Below, piece after piece: positions 10,704 to 20,588 of a stretch of 64,000 nucleotides of DNA. The stretch comes from Mycosarcoma maydis. Lineage: Eukaryota; Basidiomycota; Ustilaginomycetes; Ustilaginales. A program made the translations under genes and the position numbers. How positions within the stretch are numbered: the first letter of the stretch is position 1; every line of letters begins with the position of its first letter. The stretch is taken from positions 1,736,001-1,800,000 of the forward strand of contig NC_026479.1 of the NCBI RefSeq assembly GCF_000328475.2, read 5' to 3'. The notes below the pieces were generated by a model. The model saw only the letters and a list, made by a program, of their open reading frames with translations. It searched no databases and had not been told where the DNA came from.

Positions 10704-11783
10704 TCATGGATTGTCCTTCTTGGTGAGGTGAGAACCGATGAGCTTTGCCATCTCAAAGGAGCTACATCCAAGGTGGAAGCGAAAAGTAAAAAATGTGTCA
10801 GAAAAGGTTGCAAGGGCAAGTGCCATGCTCGGATAGTTTTGGCTAGACTCACTCTACGGACTCCTTTCCAAAGATGGAAGTGAGCTTGGCATCACAAAGG
10901 ATCTGAGCCGGAACAAGAAGCGGTGCAGAGCAGATGGCAAGGTCAGCAGCGTGCAATAGAGACAGTGAGGCGCAGGAAGAGACATACCTGACGCTTGTTG
11001 CTCTCATTTTGAAGGTTATTTGACTTGATATACACCCAGAGTTGCTTGACGACGGCGTGACGCGGCATCTCGGTCCCGCCACAGACGTCGGCGAGTTTGG
11101 GCGAGAGGATGAGGGGGCGATTGAAGGGGTTGTTTGGGTTGGCAGCCCTTTTCTTTGGGGGCTCATTGTCATCGTCTTCTTCGGGGACGGCACGCTTTTT
11201 GGCGGGCTTTTTCTTGGGCTTTGGCTCTGGTTTGGATTTGGTGCCGTTGGATGCTGGGGTGGATTTGGTGTTGGCGGCTTTGGCATTGGGCTTGGAGGCA
11301 GCGGAGGAGGATGAGGAGGAGGTGGTGGTGGTNNNNNNNNNNNNNNNNNNNNNNNNNNNNNNNNNNNNNNNNNNNNNNNNNNNNNNNNNNNNNNNNNNNN
11401 NNNNNNNNNNNNNNNNNNNNNNNNNNNNNNNNAGGATTACCTGCACCTCCCCAATCCCAGCACTCGTATCATGGCACCGCGTTCCGAGCCAGCTTCCTGC
11501 GAGGTGGTGCGGAAGCGGTGCCATTGTACGAGTGCTGGGATTGGGGAGGTGCAGGTAATCCTTTGGAGATGTGATCAAAGCAGTCGCGGATGACCTCATC
11601 GACCTGCTTCTTACTGGCAGACAGGTCTAGAGATGGCGGAAGCACGTGTGGTGGAAGCTGAGCGAGCTGTGCGCGCACCTTTTTGGCCGAGATCGAGCTG
11701 AGGTCGGCATTGTTGAGAATCTGGATGATGGCGGGACGGAGTATGGCGACAGTGGCGGGGTCGAGAGCGTGAGGCTGTGACAT
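10704..11783 (-). CDS. DEK_C plus SWIB/MDM2 domain chromatin protein, interrupted by an assembly gap
   Basis: The start ATG is at 11783 (MSQPHALDPATVAILRPAII). An N-terminal DEK_C-like helical domain covers about residues 1-75 (ILNNADLSSISAKKVRAQL, then QVDEVIRDCFDHI). After the gap comes a Lys/Pro-rich basic linker (KPEPKPKKKPAKKRAVPEED) and a SWIB domain starting NPFNRPLILSPKLADVCGG. The SWIB fold is completed by two tiny exons: 10902..10853 (ILCDAKLTSIFGKESV) and 10761..10704 (SFEMAKLIGSHLTKKDNP, stop). Introns are 10987..10903 (85 nt, GTATGT..CAG) and 10852..10762 (91 nt, GTGAGT..TAG), both in frame. Homologues are SWI/SNF-associated or Tri1/Uaf30-like proteins that bind DNA/chromatin; UAF30 also acts in RNA polymerase I initiation. 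The middle of the gene is lost in the N run, so the full length is unknown. Confidence 0.82.
11333..11432. other. Assembly gap (100 N)
   Basis: A run of exactly 100 unknown bases inside the linker-coding part of the DEK_C/SWIB gene. The round number suggests a scaffold gap of unsized length. The sequence on its right side is an inverted copy of nearby DNA, so the flank itself may be unreliable. Confidence 0.98.
11433..11562. repeat. Inverted repeat abutting the gap (48-bp arms)
   Basis: Arm 11433..11480 is the reverse complement of arm 11515..11562 with two mismatches (GTATCATGG against GTACAATGG). A 34-bp spacer (11481-11514) separates the arms. Arm 11515..11562 is in the coding frame of the DEK_C gene (LPAPPQSQHSYNGTA). 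The mirrored arm stops that frame with a TGA at 11471-11469. This pattern, ending exactly at the Ns, fits an assembly or chimeric-read artefact at a contig end better than a real hairpin. Confidence 0.9.
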
Positions 11784-12294
11784 GGTTGTGGATGTGTGAG
11801 GCAAGAGGGACCAAGCGAGAGACGCGTGGATGCAAGAGTGCCAAGAAGCGGCTGGAAGAGTATCGACAGAGCAGGGGGCTAGCTTCGGAAGGGCACGACC
11901 CAAACTGCCGCTTAGCTACGAGATGCGCTCAAGGGTGCGACCAGACGCTTGGTGATCAGGGTTTGCGAGGATGAGCGAGCAAGGTGACACAAGCCGTGAT
12001 GCAGCGAGCAAGAGATCGAACCGAAACCCGAGATGACGAACAGTCGAATGTATGGAGAGCGGGGCCGCCGGAGAAAGGAGGGGCTGGTGGGCGAAGAAGT
12101 TTTATGCAAGATGAAGTGATGTAAGATTGGTGGCGATCACGAGGTTAGCGGACGGTGAGCAAAGGTGACAAGGGCCAAGGTGGAGTTCTGTGAGTTGGGT
12201 GAAGAAGAAAGAAAGCGCAACGAGGTGATCACGAATCACGAATCGTGAATGATGCCAAACTCACGCCTCGTGACTGCAAACAACAAACACACCA

Positions 12295-12386
12295 AATCCT
12301 GAATCCTGAATCCTGAATCCTGAATCCTGAATCCTGAATCACGAATCACGAATCACGAATCGTGAATCACTGAATCGTGAATACAT
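12295..12386. repeat. Heptamer array that changes unit (AATCCTG to AATCACG)
   Basis: Six tandem copies of AATCCTG (12295-12336) pass directly into three copies of AATCACG (12337-12357). They are followed by AATCGTG, AATCACT and a diverged AATCGTGAAT. The 7-bp register is kept through the change of unit. Confidence 0.95.
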
Positions 12387-12787
12387 CAACGCGCAAAACT
12401 GGCATGTGCCCTCTTACGACTGTGTGCGCTGCTCCCGATGTGCCAAGCAAGGATGATGGACAATTCACGATTCTAGCGTGTAGTCACGAGTGCACAGTTG
12501 TAACTCGTTCGTCTTCCGTCGTTAGTTTACTCGTGACAGAGTGCACGGTGTAAAGAGTTTTGTGTTTGGTTGGCTCTCTCTGCCCGTTGACGCTCTTAAC
12601 CGAAACGTGAATTAGCAACTGCGTGACGGAGATTCACAGCTTTCAAGTTGCATGTTAGCTTGGCCTGTGCCTTGGCCTGATCCTCACTCACAACTCGTGA
12701 CTGGCTCAGTTCAGCAGAGTGCACAAATCGCGACTATGCACTTTCCAGCTGAAGTGCCAGTCTTTTTAAATAAATAGTATTTCTCTG

Positions 12788-12803
12788 TCTCTCTCTCTCT
12801 CTC
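12788..12803. repeat. (CT)n microsatellite
   Basis: A short uninterrupted CT dinucleotide tract flanked by TTTCTCTG and CCTCTGCC in intergenic DNA. Confidence 0.85.
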
Positions 12804-13723
12804 CTCTGCCAAATCGTCGCGCCTTTCGCCCGACACGACATTCTTAAGTAGGGTGTAAGTTATTCTGGAGGTCTGCTCGGAGCGGGCATGCGTTAACTTA
12901 TGCCATAACGTTAAACGTGAACCACAGAATCGTGAATGCGTCAAGGCCAAGCGTACCTAGCATGTTGGAGCTAGCCCGCCTAACATTTATTACTTGAAAT
13001 TTAATCGATGCTGGCGCAGCATGCTCGTGACTCGCCACTCTGATAGATGAGACGCGATCTAGTCAACCGAGAGCCGCGCACACGCCTCACCGTTGCAGCA
13101 GGCTCAGTCCCAGATAAGATCAATCAATCTCATCAGGGGCAACCTGAACAGGAATCCACAAGTCGATCACTTGCAACTGAAACTTATGTTGCATCTATAC
13201 ATTTTTGTCGATAGCATGCTGCCCGATCTGGATCGTTGCTGACGTAGTTTGCTCTAAAATCGGCGATGAAATGCTTTCCTCTGGTTTGGTTCGGTTCATC
13301 CAGTCTCGAGGATGGATTTCGCACGAGAAAGCGGTGTCTTTCCAGTTGTATTTTTGGAATATGAGCAGCGCAATCACAGAATCGAATCTTGAATGCAGAC
13401 CCTATCCATAAATCAGATTCCACATCCACTCACACTTCTGTGACTCTGCCTCGGCCGCGTGGTCTGTGCAGTAACAAGTGAGTGTCAACTTGCACACCGC
13501 GTGACCCTTGCGCTTCTTCTCTTCCCCCCCGCCTCGTCTTCCACTCAGCGCGTCGCTCAGCCATCGTCGACACCATCATCTCTCTATTAATTCGTCGACA
13601 GGCCACTCGAGCCCATGTACCACACCATGTCTACTACATAATTTTCGAGCAAATTCCACAGACCAGCACGGCAACGCCCTCGGTTGCATTCAAGCATACG
13701 CCGTGCAAGGCGTATCCATCATC

Positions 13724-15799
13724 ATGTCATCACAGCCACCTTCAGCGCACGCCGTACAAGCGCAGCAGAGCATCAATGGTGTGCCGTACTATCGATCTCA
13801 TCCTGGAATGTCCGCTACAGCTGCTGTCTCCTCGGATAAGCCGGTTCCACCAACACCTGAATCTGTACCGCAGGCAACGTCGGTAGCCCCAACATGTCCA
13901 ACATCCGCGCCTGCTCTGCAACCCGACCCGGAGCAGCGCAAAGCTCAATGGGCCGCTCGACCTGATGCTGATGCTGCTCGTGTCTATGAACCGCACTCGA
14001 AACCAAGAGATGTGTTTCTGCGGGTCCGCGTTCATACCATCGAAAAGGCCAAAAAGGATCTGCTGGTGCGCCTCGATGCGCTCACCAACCTGCCGCACTT
14101 CCGCTCGTCTTCGTATCCTGGCGTGACACGCACCTACCGCGAGCTGTGTCTCTATTCTCTGGCGCTATCGCTGTCGAGTCCCGCCATCATCGTGCCCGCC
14201 TTGCCCTTGCCCTCCACCACTGCAAGCGGCTTGGAAGATACCCGCATTCTGCGTCTCATGCTTGCTAGATGGTTCTCGCGCGTTTTGGCCGAGCCGGCAC
14301 TGCGCGATCATCCCGAAACTCGCAATCTGATCGAAGCCGACTTTGCCTACTCGCCCACGCCGCCGGGCACTGGAAGCTCTTCGGCAGCTCGCAAGCGATT
14401 CGCCAACGCAATGGCAAGCGCCGCTTCGGTCGCGTACGGCGGTGTCGACGCCACTGGCGCGCTTCCCAACGGCGTCCTCGCCACATCGGCCTCGGCTGGC
14501 TCTCGCGTTAGCAGCGGCGGTGGCTTTAGCATCCTCGGTCTTGGCGGCAGCTCGAAAGGTCTCAGCACGTCCCGAAGCGTCTACGACGACGACGAGGAGC
14601 TTGTGGCTGCGCGAGCCGAAGTGACACGCCTCGAGATGCAGTTCGCTGACGCTGCCGAGGCGTCGGAAAAGCTGGCAAATGCACGGCGTTCGCTTGTGGT
14701 GGCGCTCTCGGATCTAGCTGTCAAGCTCAACAATCTCGGAGCGGTAGAAGAGATGCGTGCGCCGTCATTGCGCCTCGGTCTTCCGTATGTGCTGAAACGC
14801 ACCGCCTACACGGCGCGCAGCCTTGGCGATCTGCAGGACGCGCTGAGCAACACAGAGCTTTTGACGATCGGCGATGCGGTCGCGTACCAGTCGATCAACG
14901 CGCGGGCGGCCAAGGAGACAATGCTGGCGCGCAACGCGCTGGTCGAAGAGCATCACAATGCGCAAAAGACGACGGTGAGCAAAAAGAGGGAGGCGGAGCA
15001 TCTCAAGATGCAGCGCAACCTGCGCGCGGATCGCGTCGACGATGCGCTCGAGGAGCTCAACGAAGCGCAACGACACGAGCATGCGCTTGCACTGCATTTG
15101 GGCAAGATCAGCCAGGAGCTGCATCACAGCTTGCAGAGCCACAGTCGGTATGCGCACCAGGATCTGCAGCACGCGCTGGCAGAGCATGCGAGAGGCAGTG
15201 TGATGTTCGCCACGCAGATGTTGAAGGAGATGCGTGGGTTCAAGCTCGAGTTGGACGATGGCGCGACGAGCGCCACTGCGCCGCAGACGGTCTCGCATGC
15301 GCGCCGAGCCGACGGATGGCGACTGGCGGTTGCACAGATCGGGGCGGATGCGAGTGGCAGTGCTAGTGCGGATGCAAGCGCGGATGCACGATCGGACGGC
15401 GCGGCGTCGTTGGTTGGCGAACACACGTCGCCGATGTCGGCAGCATCGACGGTGCAAACGCCATGGTCAGCGTCGGAATCGCAAGCACAATCACAATCGG
15501 CGTCGCAACTGCGCACGCACATGCACGCTCCACCGGCTTCTGGCGCATTGGCACACTCGGGCCTCTCGCAATCCGTACACTCGACCGCAAGTGCAGCAGG
15601 CGCGGCGGATGCGCGCCCCGCGTCCACGTCGGCTTCGGCGCGCCTCGGCACACCGACACAGTCCATGATCCTCGCTCGTCCCAACTCGGCGCCCAGACCG
15701 CCATTCGGGACACTCAACTCTGGCGCGTCCGGCACCGCGAGTGGCAGATCCCGCATCTCGGCTGCCGAAGCCGCCAGAAGCCTCGCCGGCACTTTCTGA
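13724..15799 (+). CDS. VPS17: Vps17-like sorting nexin (PX plus BAR), retromer subunit
   Basis: A 691-residue protein from ATG 13724; upstream codons are open to 13508 but lack ATG. A Pro/Ser-rich N-terminus is followed by a PX domain at about 95-210 (DVFLRVRVHTIEKAKKDLLV, GVTRTYREL, LARWFSRVL). A Ser/Gly linker follows. A long helical BAR-type region at about 293-530 comes next (VTRLEMQFADAAEASEKLAN, KKREAEHLKMQRNLRADRVD). An Ala/Ser/Gln-rich tail ends the protein. In yeast, Vps5-Vps17 heterodimers tubulate endosomal membranes in the retromer coat that returns cargo to the Golgi. Vps17 rather than Vps5 is preferred from the divergent PX. The low-complexity N- and C-terminal tails make it longer than the yeast protein (551 residues). 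Convergent with the Myb gene. Confidence 0.8.
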   Translation: MSSQPPSAHAVQAQQSINGVPYYRSHPGMSATAAVSSDKPVPPTPESVPQATSVAPTCPTSAPALQPDPEQRKAQWAARPDADAARVYEPHSKPRDVFLRVRVHTIEKAKKDLLVRLDALTNLPHFRSSSYPGVTRTYRELCLYSLALSLSSPAIIVPALPLPSTTASGLEDTRILRLMLARWFSRVLAEPALRDHPETRNLIEADFAYSPTPPGTGSSSAARKRFANAMASAASVAYGGVDATGALPNGVLATSASAGSRVSSGGGFSILGLGGSSKGLSTSRSVYDDDEELVAARAEVTRLEMQFADAAEASEKLANARRSLVVALSDLAVKLNNLGAVEEMRAPSLRLGLPYVLKRTAYTARSLGDLQDALSNTELLTIGDAVAYQSINARAAKETMLARNALVEEHHNAQKTTVSKKREAEHLKMQRNLRADRVDDALEELNEAQRHEHALALHLGKISQELHHSLQSHSRYAHQDLQHALAEHARGSVMFATQMLKEMRGFKLELDDGATSATAPQTVSHARRADGWRLAVAQIGADASGSASADASADARSDGAASLVGEHTSPMSAASTVQTPWSASESQAQSQSASQLRTHMHAPPASGALAHSGLSQSVHSTASAAGAADARPASTSASARLGTPTQSMILARPNSAPRPPFGTLNSGASGTASGRSRISAAEAARSLAGTF

Positions 15800-16059
15800 T
15801 CCCCCCGTTCCAACATGCTTCCATTCATCAGTCGCTCACCACTACCCCGCTCGCCTCACGTCTCCAGCCCCCACACTGAGCTTGCATGCGCTCTTCACTC
15901 GGCTCTGTACGCCTAGTAACACACATGCGCATGAGCGTATAGCGAGTCATGCTTGCTGAGAAAATGCGAATGATATAGATTGCGCGTCCATGTGACCAAC
16001 GTAGTGTAACCAAGCGATAAGAGTCGTAGAGGGTAGATGCGGGCAACGGTAGCGGGGTA

Positions 16060-19000
16060 TTAGCTGTATAGGGCGGTGCGCAATCTGCTTGCGGTCGAGG
16101 TGGGTGTTGTAGGTTCGTGCGGCGAGGTATCGAGTGGTTGTGGAGCCGAGTCTGAAAAGTGTGTGTGGAGTGCGCCGGCTGCATGAGGCGCCGATGGATC
16201 GTGCGACAAATAGCGCGTGCTCGCTGGCGGCTGTAGGGGCGGGAGAAGCCTCGATGACGTCGAGAGCGGCGACGGTGGCGGGTACACACCTCGCCTCACC
16301 GCCGACGGAGTCTGCATGGAAGGCGACAGCGCACGCGTGTGTGCATGCGACATCATCCTACCGTGCGTAGGTGTCTGCGAAGACGCCGATGCCAAAACTT
16401 CGGATCGGTGCGTGGGCGAAAACTGTCCATACACACTTCCAGCAGGAGCCGGCGCTCCGATCGACAGCTTATGAAGCGGCATCGACGTCGCGCCGCTTTC
16501 GCTCGACTCGCCATCGCGAGCTGCGTGATGCGTATGCGAGCCGCTCTTCCTGCGTCTGCTCGAGCTCGTAGAGCTCGCAGGCGCAGCATCCTGTGCGCAG
16601 TCGGACTCCTGCGACTGCTGATCCGACGCCGATGCCGATGCCGAAAGACCTTGACCACCGTCGTTTTCATCGCCGTTGGCTTTCGCCGCCGCCTCTTTGC
16701 GTCGCATGAGCAGGTAGCGCTGCCGACATTGGTGGTACGATCGCGTTCCCACAGCTCGCGAGATGAGCTCCCAGCGTTGGCCATGTTCCTTGATTGCCGC
16801 ACGCAGCTTGGTGTCCTCTTCCGAAGTCCAGCGCACGTAGGGAAGCCTCTTTTCGGGATTCTGATTGCCACCAAAGCTTTTGGGCTCACCATTGCGAGAC
16901 GAAGCTTGCGAGCCGTTGGGCTTGGAGTTGCGAGAACCATCGTGTGCTCTTGAGGAGGCAAGTCGCGAGCTCGACTTGCCACGAGCTTGGCGATCCAGGA
17001 CCATTTCGTCCTCGCTACTCAGGCTGCCGATCGGGCTGACACCCTCGTATTCGCCAGACTTGTCGCTGCCTTGAGAAGGATTCTGGCTGGCTGTGGCCTG
17101 GTCAGCAAGCAGGTCGAGCGCACTCAGAGCCTGGCTTCCACCGGCGCTAGGCGGACCGCTGGGTGCATAGTCTTGGTACGTTCTGGCTTGCACAAACGGA
17201 TCCGCGCCCTCGGTCTGAGTGCGGACCCGAGGTTGACGCTCGCCAAGGAAGGGGGAGCCGTGCGGCTCAAAGTCAAAGGCGGCTGATGACACGCGTCGGC
17301 GCTTTGGGCTCTCGTGAACCATGCGAAGCGGACTCGATTGGATGGGGTGAGGCGCAGCGCTGTATGCGTACGAATCGTACTCGGGACCGCGCTGCGTGGT
17401 GATCGAGAGGGGCGGCGGAGGATAAGCCATGGCGCGGTGAGCTGGCTCTCTTGGGTAGTAGGGTGGGTCGGTGACGAGAGGAGGGAAAGGCGCCGCGAGT
17501 CTGGATGAGCGCAAAGTGGGCGAAGCGGCTGCAGCGCCAGGGTTGAGCGTTTCTGCAGCCTGGAGAAGCTCGTCGATGCCTGTGAAGGAAGAAGCCGAGT
17601 CGAGCCTGCGGTGGCGGTGGGACCAGTTATCGCGTCGATCGTTAGTGCGGGCGAGTTCGTCGAGTTCTCGAGCTCGAACACCTGTGTGCGGCGTGTTGGG
17701 GATGCTGGCAACGGATTTGGGCGTCTTGGGCGGTCGCTCTGCTGACCTTGGAGGCGGCGTGCGAGGGCCGGCGGCGTAGGCTTCATCTCTGTCTGCCGTC
17801 ATGGGACCCTCACTGGCCTGTCGCTTGACGGGTGAGGCGTGAAAAGCGAGGTTGGATTGAAGCTCGGGGGCAGGCGCGAGGACGTGTGCGCTGGGTGGAG
17901 CGTCGAGCGTTGAACTGGTGCCATCTTGCGAGAGAGGAAGAGAGCTCGAGTGGAGGGGTGGACCAGATGCGGCAGCGGCGGCTGTGGCTGCGGCTGCGGC
18001 TGCGGCTGCGGCTTCGGCTTGCTCCTTTCGCAGTTCGCGAAGGCGTCGTGCAGCCAACATGAGATGCTCTGTCTCTGCGTCGCCCATGGTGACGTTGCGC
18101 TTCTTTCGGTTCTTGTCTCTGCGGCTGCCAGATCGGCTCGGGGTGGTAGGTGCAGTGCCGGGTTGGCTGAGATTGACAGGGGTTTGGCTGCCAGGAGGAT
18201 CGGCATCGACGGTGGTGGCAGACAGATCTGTCGCCTTGATGCCGCCAGCTACGAGATAAGGACGGAGAGCCTTGAGCTCGCTCTCGAGTTTGCAGATTTG
18301 CGCCTCGGCATCCTTGACGCGAGCCTTGAGATGCTTCTTGTCCGTGATGAGCTTGTTGCGCTCGCGCATGAGCGAGGCGGTGGGCAAAAGGTCGGTGTCG
18401 ACGTCGACGAGAGCGGAAGTGGAGATGCCGAGGCCTGTGGTGTGCGGTGAGGCGAGGGGGATGGTGGTGTCGTGGGTGGAGGAGAGGAAGCTTGGGCTGG
18501 TGAGAAGATGTTGATGGGAGTGGCCGTTGGTGGTGGCCGAGTCGGATTTGAACGACGAGACGCGGTTGTGGGTGGGTGAAGAGGCGGGGACAGAGGTAGC
18601 GAGCTTGGCGCTGTCAGCAAACGAGACGAGGGGAGCAGAGGCCGAGTTGGAGCGCGTGTGGTCAAAGCGTTTGGCTTGTGCGCGGTTGAGGAGCGCACTG
18701 AGCATCTTTGCTTGGGCTTTCCAGCCGTCGAGTTCGGCTTCGAGGCGATCGGTGAGGTTGCGATGAGCAGCGAGGGCATGAGCGTGCGCCTGCTTGAGGG
18801 AGGAGATGACAGAGAGAGCGGTGAGACGAGTGGACTTGAGCTGCGACTGAGCTCGATCGCGCGAATCGGAGAGGGTGGTACATCTCGAGGCGAGCATCTT
18901 GACCATGGTGGCGAGTTCACGCTCGCGTTCGCTGGCGGACGAGTGGGTGGGGTGATCCAAGCCCATGTTGGCCAAGGAGCCGAGAATGGATTCGAGGCTG

Positions 19001-19710
19001 GCGGCGTCGTCGGCTGGGGAGGATGGATGTGCGGAATCGGGATTGGTGGCATTGGCCGAGGAAGAACCGTAGACGAGCAGTTGGATCTCTTGGTTTGTGG
19101 GGCCGACACCGACGCCGAGCATGGGAAAGGAGAGATGGCCGAGATTGAGGAGGTCGTGGTCGTCGATGTGGTGGTCCAAGGCATAGGCAGGACCAAGGAT
19201 GGGCGAAGGGGTGGTGGAGCGTGCAGGTGAGCGGGAGGGCGAATGGGTAGCACGTGAGCGATACGAGGAGCGATCGAGCGGGCGTTCAGCTGCTACGGTG
19301 CGTTGATCGTTGCGGTCGATGCTGGAACGTCGGCTGGCTCTACGATGGGAGGAGGAGGAGAAGGAGTCGTCTGCATTGCGATCAAAGGAAGTGCTACTGC
19401 CACTGAGACGGGCGACGGCTCTGCGAGGAGCCATGTGAGCCATGTGATCCGAGACGGTTGTGGTGGGGCTGGCGTCGGTAAGCAACTCATCTGGGACGAT
19501 TCTGGAGGACGAGGGTACGGGGTTGGGAGGCGGACGGAACTCGGTGTGAGAGGTAGGTGGAGTGGGCAAGTCGGCAGAGTTTGTGGGTGGCGTGGAGGGC
19601 GGAGGCGCGGGATGTGAGTGAGAAGCGGTAGTGGTGGTGCGATCGAGGCGCGATTTTGTGGACAGGGAGGAGGACGACGAGGAGGAGGATGGGCGAGCAG
19701 CGTCCGACAT
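16060..19710 (-). CDS. Large coiled-coil protein with one C-terminal Myb/SANT repeat
   Basis: A 1216-residue single-exon protein from ATG 19710; the upstream open extension starts with a non-ATG codon. Most of it is Ser/Thr/Pro-rich and probably disordered. Helical segments are seen at ELATMVKMLASRCTTLSDSR, a long stretch KHLKARVKDAEAQICKLESE, and HLMLAARRLRELRKEQ followed by alternating Ala/Thr runs. A single Myb/SANT repeat sits at about 953-1005 (YVRWTSEEDTKLRAAIKEHG, QRWELISRAVGTRSYHQCRQ), with the conserved Trp residues and Tyr in the third position. The fold suggests DNA or chromatin binding in the nucleus, possibly a transcriptional regulator. I do not recognise a specific named orthologue. 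Confidence 0.75.
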   Translation of the reverse strand: MSDAARPSSSSSSSSLSTKSRLDRTTTTASHSHPAPPPSTPPTNSADLPTPPTSHTEFRPPPNPVPSSSRIVPDELLTDASPTTTVSDHMAHMAPRRAVARLSGSSTSFDRNADDSFSSSSHRRASRRSSIDRNDQRTVAAERPLDRSSYRSRATHSPSRSPARSTTPSPILGPAYALDHHIDDHDLLNLGHLSFPMLGVGVGPTNQEIQLLVYGSSSANATNPDSAHPSSPADDAASLESILGSLANMGLDHPTHSSASERERELATMVKMLASRCTTLSDSRDRAQSQLKSTRLTALSVISSLKQAHAHALAAHRNLTDRLEAELDGWKAQAKMLSALLNRAQAKRFDHTRSNSASAPLVSFADSAKLATSVPASSPTHNRVSSFKSDSATTNGHSHQHLLTSPSFLSSTHDTTIPLASPHTTGLGISTSALVDVDTDLLPTASLMRERNKLITDKKHLKARVKDAEAQICKLESELKALRPYLVAGGIKATDLSATTVDADPPGSQTPVNLSQPGTAPTTPSRSGSRRDKNRKKRNVTMGDAETEHLMLAARRLRELRKEQAEAAAAAAAAATAAAAASGPPLHSSSLPLSQDGTSSTLDAPPSAHVLAPAPELQSNLAFHASPVKRQASEGPMTADRDEAYAAGPRTPPPRSAERPPKTPKSVASIPNTPHTGVRARELDELARTNDRRDNWSHRHRRLDSASSFTGIDELLQAAETLNPGAAAASPTLRSSRLAAPFPPLVTDPPYYPREPAHRAMAYPPPPLSITTQRGPEYDSYAYSAAPHPIQSSPLRMVHESPKRRRVSSAAFDFEPHGSPFLGERQPRVRTQTEGADPFVQARTYQDYAPSGPPSAGGSQALSALDLLADQATASQNPSQGSDKSGEYEGVSPIGSLSSEDEMVLDRQARGKSSSRLASSRAHDGSRNSKPNGSQASSRNGEPKSFGGNQNPEKRLPYVRWTSEEDTKLRAAIKEHGQRWELISRAVGTRSYHQCRQRYLLMRRKEAAAKANGDENDGGQGLSASASASDQQSQESDCAQDAAPASSTSSSRRRKSGSHTHHAARDGESSESGATSMPLHKLSIGAPAPAGSVYGQFSPTHRSEVLASASSQTPTHGRMMSHAHTRALSPSMQTPSAVRRGVYPPPSPLSTSSRLLPPLQPPASTRYLSHDPSAPHAAGALHTHFSDSAPQPLDTSPHEPTTPTSTASRLRTALYS

Positions 19711-20080
19711 GATCAAGGGAGTGGTGACGAAAAGCAGCTGCGATAGCTGCGATAGCGCGGTGGTGATGGTGGTCGTGGTCGGATCAAAGACGCGCGGCTT
19801 TCGTCGCAATCACGAATGAAACAGACGGCAGAAGGCTTGTCGTAGGGAAAGGCGGATGGATGGGATGGTGGAAGCGACTTATGGCGGTGACAGAGTATAG
19901 CACCTCACGAAGGTCGGACCAGGAGACGGACAAAGTGGAAGCAGCCAAGGTAGAGCGTGTGTCACCACAGTGTGAGTCTCAGTCACGAGTTGTGAGTCGC
20001 CGTCAGAGCAACAGACAGACACAGGCACGAGGGCCGAACGAGAGCGACACGGAACGATGGATGAGTGGATGGATTTTGTG

Positions 20081-20116
20081 AGTCAGTCAGTCAGTCAGTC
20101 AGTCAGTCAGTCAGTC
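20081..20116. repeat. (AGTC)9 tetranucleotide array
   Basis: Nine perfect copies of AGTC. Read on the other strand the unit is GACT, the same unit as the array at 45297-45330. Surrounding DNA is dense in GAGTCAC/GACTCAC words. Confidence 0.95.
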
Positions 20117-20536
20117 GGCTGGTCGGTCAGTCGACTCGCGAGTTGCCGTGTGCGAGTTGCGAGTTGCGGGTCGGCTGAACGACTCACGACTCACGACTCA
20201 CTGCGCGAAGTGTTGGTCTGCAATCACGAATCCGTGAATCGCGCACATTCACCTACAGAAAAAAAACAACAAAAAAACAACACAACTCGTGACTGACCTA
20301 CACGACTCAGCGATTCAACAGTTGAACCAATTCGTGATTGAATTCGGTGATTTACGATTCTCTGATCGCTTGAGGCGTGAGGCGGGCGTGGGTTGTGTTG
20401 ATTCCGACAAACAAGGTGAAGCACGGCGCCAACGCTGCCTCTCTTGCTGTGCATTCGTGATTTTCTCGATTCACTCAGACTGACTTGATTTGCACTTGCG
20501 ACTCTGGATTTTCTTGGATGGGTTTGAATCACCACG

Positions 20537-20588
20537 GATCACGAATCACGAATCACGAATCACGAATCACGAATCACGAATCGTGAAT
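20537..20588. repeat. Heptamer array, unit ATCACGA
   Basis: About six tandem copies of the 7-bp unit ATCACGA, ending in a partial inverted copy (AATCGTGAAT). Confidence 0.93.

Larger units (their letters stand above)
11784..13723. other. Intergenic region between divergent SWIB and VPS17 genes
   Basis: About 1.9 kb without a supported gene. It holds a heptamer array (12295-12386), a (CT)n tract (about 12788-12803), and many isolated AATCGTGAAT, TCACGA and GTGACT words. The last 250 bp before VPS17 are pyrimidine-rich, consistent with a leader. Open frames of up to about 80 codons on the minus strand (12711-12950, 13184-13429) have no recognisable features. Confidence 0.5.

Noticed and set aside
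11042..11314. Plus-strand Gly/Phe-rich frame across the SWIB gene
   Set aside because: Antisense shadow of the Lys/Pro-rich linker of the real minus-strand gene.
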